Positions 13,700-14,948 of a DNA stretch of 14,948 nucleotides are shown piece after piece. Below the pieces are notes generated by a model, which saw nothing but the letters and a program-made list of their open reading frames with translations, ran no database searches and was not told where the DNA came from. Position 1 is the first letter of the stretch. Every line of letters begins with the position of its first letter. Source of the DNA: Acidobacteriaceae bacterium (GTDB taxonomy: Bacteria; Acidobacteriota; Terriglobia; Terriglobales; Acidobacteriaceae); assembly GCA_003165455.1 (NCBI GenBank), contig PLUJ01000224.1, positions 319-15,266 of the forward strand, in the 5' to 3' direction. A program made the position numbers and the translations under genes.

Positions 13700-14608
13700 A
13701 TGCGCATTCCAGCCATCGTCCGATTTCGCAAATGCGTGATCCTCGTCATGGTAGCAGCCTTGTGGCTGGGCCTGGGGACGCGCGCTGCGGCCGGCGTCGT
13801 GGCGCCACCCGACGTCGTCCCAATCACGGCTCTGGACCGTGGTTTCCTCGGGCTCTACAACCTGGATTTCGCGGGCGCGCAGAAGGATTTTTCCGCGTGG
13901 GAGACTCAACATCCCGACGATCCGGTGGGGCCGGTCAGCCAGGCTGCGGGATATCTTTTCTCGGAGTTCAACCGCCTTGGCGTGCTGGAAGGACAGTTCT
14001 ACGATAATGACGACAGCTTTGCCGCACGCTCGAAACTCAGCCCGGACCCGGAAGTGCACGACCATTTTCAGACTGCGGTGGACCATGCCCAAGCGCTCGC
14101 TCATGTCCGCTTAGCCAAAGATGCCAAGGACCAGGACGCGTTATTTGCTTTGACCCTGGCCTCCGGGTTGCAGGCAGATTACGCGGCGCTGATTGAAAAG
14201 AAAAACCTGGCTTCCTTGCACTACACTAAAGAGGCGTCCGCCTGGGCTCAACAGTTGCTCGCGGTTTGCAACAACTGCTCCGACGTTTTGGTGGCGACTG
14301 GATTCAGCAAGTACATCATCGGCAGTATGTCCGCACCAGTGCGCTGGCTGCTGCGCATGGGTGGATTACCCGGCGACAAACAGGCTGGCATTGCCGACTT
14401 GCAGACAACAGCCCAACACGGGCATTATCTGGCTCCATTTGCTCGCGTTCTGCTGGCCATTGCTTATGTGCGAGACAAAGACAAACCCCGCGCTCTCGAA
14501 TTGCTTACCGCATTGCGCACACAGTTTCCCGGCAATACGCTGTTTCCGCGGGAGATTGCACGTCTGCAACTGAATATTCAGAGCAGCCAGTCGGCCACTC
14601 ATCCTTGA
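13700..14608 (+). CDS. Exported TPR-like helical-repeat protein of unknown function
   Basis: I do not recognise a named family. The chosen ATG at 13700 gives 302 aa with a clear signal peptide: basic RFRK (8-11), a hydrophobic core (12-26) and a TRAAAG cleavage-type end (27-32). A GAGGGA sequence lies about 10 bases upstream. An in-frame ATG at 13682 lacks a ribosome binding site and would only lengthen the N-terminus. The mature part is helical with TPR-like spacing (about 46-70, 125-160 and 240-277), including PFARVLLAIAYVRDKDKPRA. A CNNC motif (190-193) may be a disulfide or metal site. It is 107 bp upstream of pstS on the same strand, but there is no proof of co-transcription. It is probably periplasmic or outer-membrane associated. 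Confidence 0.7.
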   Translation: MRIPAIVRFRKCVILVMVAALWLGLGTRAAAGVVAPPDVVPITALDRGFLGLYNLDFAGAQKDFSAWETQHPDDPVGPVSQAAGYLFSEFNRLGVLEGQFYDNDDSFAARSKLSPDPEVHDHFQTAVDHAQALAHVRLAKDAKDQDALFALTLASGLQADYAALIEKKNLASLHYTKEASAWAQQLLAVCNNCSDVLVATGFSKYIIGSMSAPVRWLLRMGGLPGDKQAGIADLQTTAQHGHYLAPFARVLLAIAYVRDKDKPRALELLTALRTQFPGNTLFPREIARLQLNIQSSQSATHP

Positions 14609-14697
14609 AATCCTTATCCAGCCCATTCATCAGAAATTCACTCGGTTGTAACTGTCCTTTAACAGAGCGCCGATAGAAACTAGAAATGTCCATTCTA

Positions 14698-14703
14698 AGG
14701 AGG
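14698..14703 (+). promoter_or_regulatory. Ribosome binding site of pstS
   Basis: AGGAGG lies 9 bases before GTG 14713 and 12 before ATG 14716. Spacing slightly favours the GTG, while codon type favours the ATG. Confidence 0.75.
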
Positions 14704-14712
14704 AATCATCGA

Positions 14713-14948
14713 GTGATGCGACGAATCGTATTGCTTTTGGTGTGTGCATTTCTAGCTCTGCCGGCAATCAGCCAGACCACGCTGAACGGGGCGGGGGCCA
14801 CGTTCCCGAATCCCATTTACTCGAAGTGGTTCAGCGAATACCACAAGCTGCACTCTGACGTTCAGGTCAACTATCAATCGATCGGCAGCGGCGGCGGCAT
14901 TCGCCAGGTGACGGAAGGCACGGTAGATTTCGGCGCCAGCGATATGCC
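14713..14948 (+). CDS. pstS: PstS, phosphate ABC transporter periplasmic binding protein (partial, N-terminus only)
   Basis: PstS captures phosphate in the periplasm for the PstCAB transporter. About 78 codons are present; the rest is off the right edge. AAGGAGG lies upstream of adjacent GTG (14713) and ATG (14716) codons. Spacing from AGGAGG is 9 bases to GTG and 12 to ATG, so the exact start is ambiguous; residue numbers here count from the ATG. A signal peptide (RRIVLLLVCAFLALPAIS, 2-19) is followed by LNGAGATFPNPIYSKWF (23-39), NYQSIGSGGG (52-61) and VDFGASD (70-76). T29, F30, S58 and D76 match the phosphate-contact residues T10, F11, S38 and D56 of E. coli mature PstS. The pstCAB-phoU genes would be expected beyond the window. 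Confidence 0.94.
   Translation, partial: MMRRIVLLLVCAFLALPAISQTTLNGAGATFPNPIYSKWFSEYHKLHSDVQVNYQSIGSGGGIRQVTEGTVDFGASDM

Overview
The window looks like a chromosomal segment of a moderately GC-rich, free-living Gram-negative bacterium. The protein style best fits Acidobacteriota: Tad secretin/CpaB/CpaE sequences, an FHA-GAF-SpoIIE phosphatase, a cytoplasmic GH15 enzyme and a PstS of this type. That taxonomic call is inference from protein style; no marker gene or rRNA is present. I saw no mobile element, CRISPR array, tRNA, rRNA or prophage gene.

Region 1 (1-5504, minus strand) is the front part of a Tad (tight adherence / Flp pilus) operon, transcribed right to left: flp pilin, cpaB/rcpC, cpaC/rcpA secretin, cpaE/tadZ, cpaF/tadA ATPase, then the first 63 codons of tadB, cut by the window edge. 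Together these make a type IVc pilus: pilin, periplasmic CpaB, outer-membrane secretin, polar localisation factor, motor ATPase and inner-membrane platform. The prepilin peptidase (TadV/CpaA), TadC and minor pilins are not in the window. The operon has structured spacers: a possible leader-RNA fold at the flp ribosome binding site, two hairpins between flp and cpaB, and a nested hairpin between cpaC and cpaE.

Region 2 (5722-9314) holds three polytopic membrane proteins of GT-C / GT87 (DUF2029) type in +, -, + order. The first two overlap tail to tail by 22 bp and the second and third diverge. They share an N-terminal Asp-Phe/Leu motif and a K-x-Q motif. They probably transfer sugars from polyprenyl-phosphate donors to envelope glycans or glycolipids, but the substrate is unknown.

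Region 3 (9411-13519) has an FHA-GAF-SpoIIE (PP2C) serine/threonine phosphatase on the plus strand. It converges, with a 20 bp gap, on a large leaderless GH15 glucoamylase-family enzyme on the minus strand. The first suggests phosphoprotein signalling, the second intracellular alpha-glucan or alpha-glucoside breakdown.

Region 4 (13700-14948) has a secreted, helical TPR-like protein of unknown function and then the start of pstS, the phosphate-binding protein of the Pst ABC transporter, cut by the window edge.

No stretch longer than 300 bases lacks a gene. I found no clearly new multi-gene system. The most interesting unexplained signals are the repeats and possible RNA structure ahead of the flp pilin gene.
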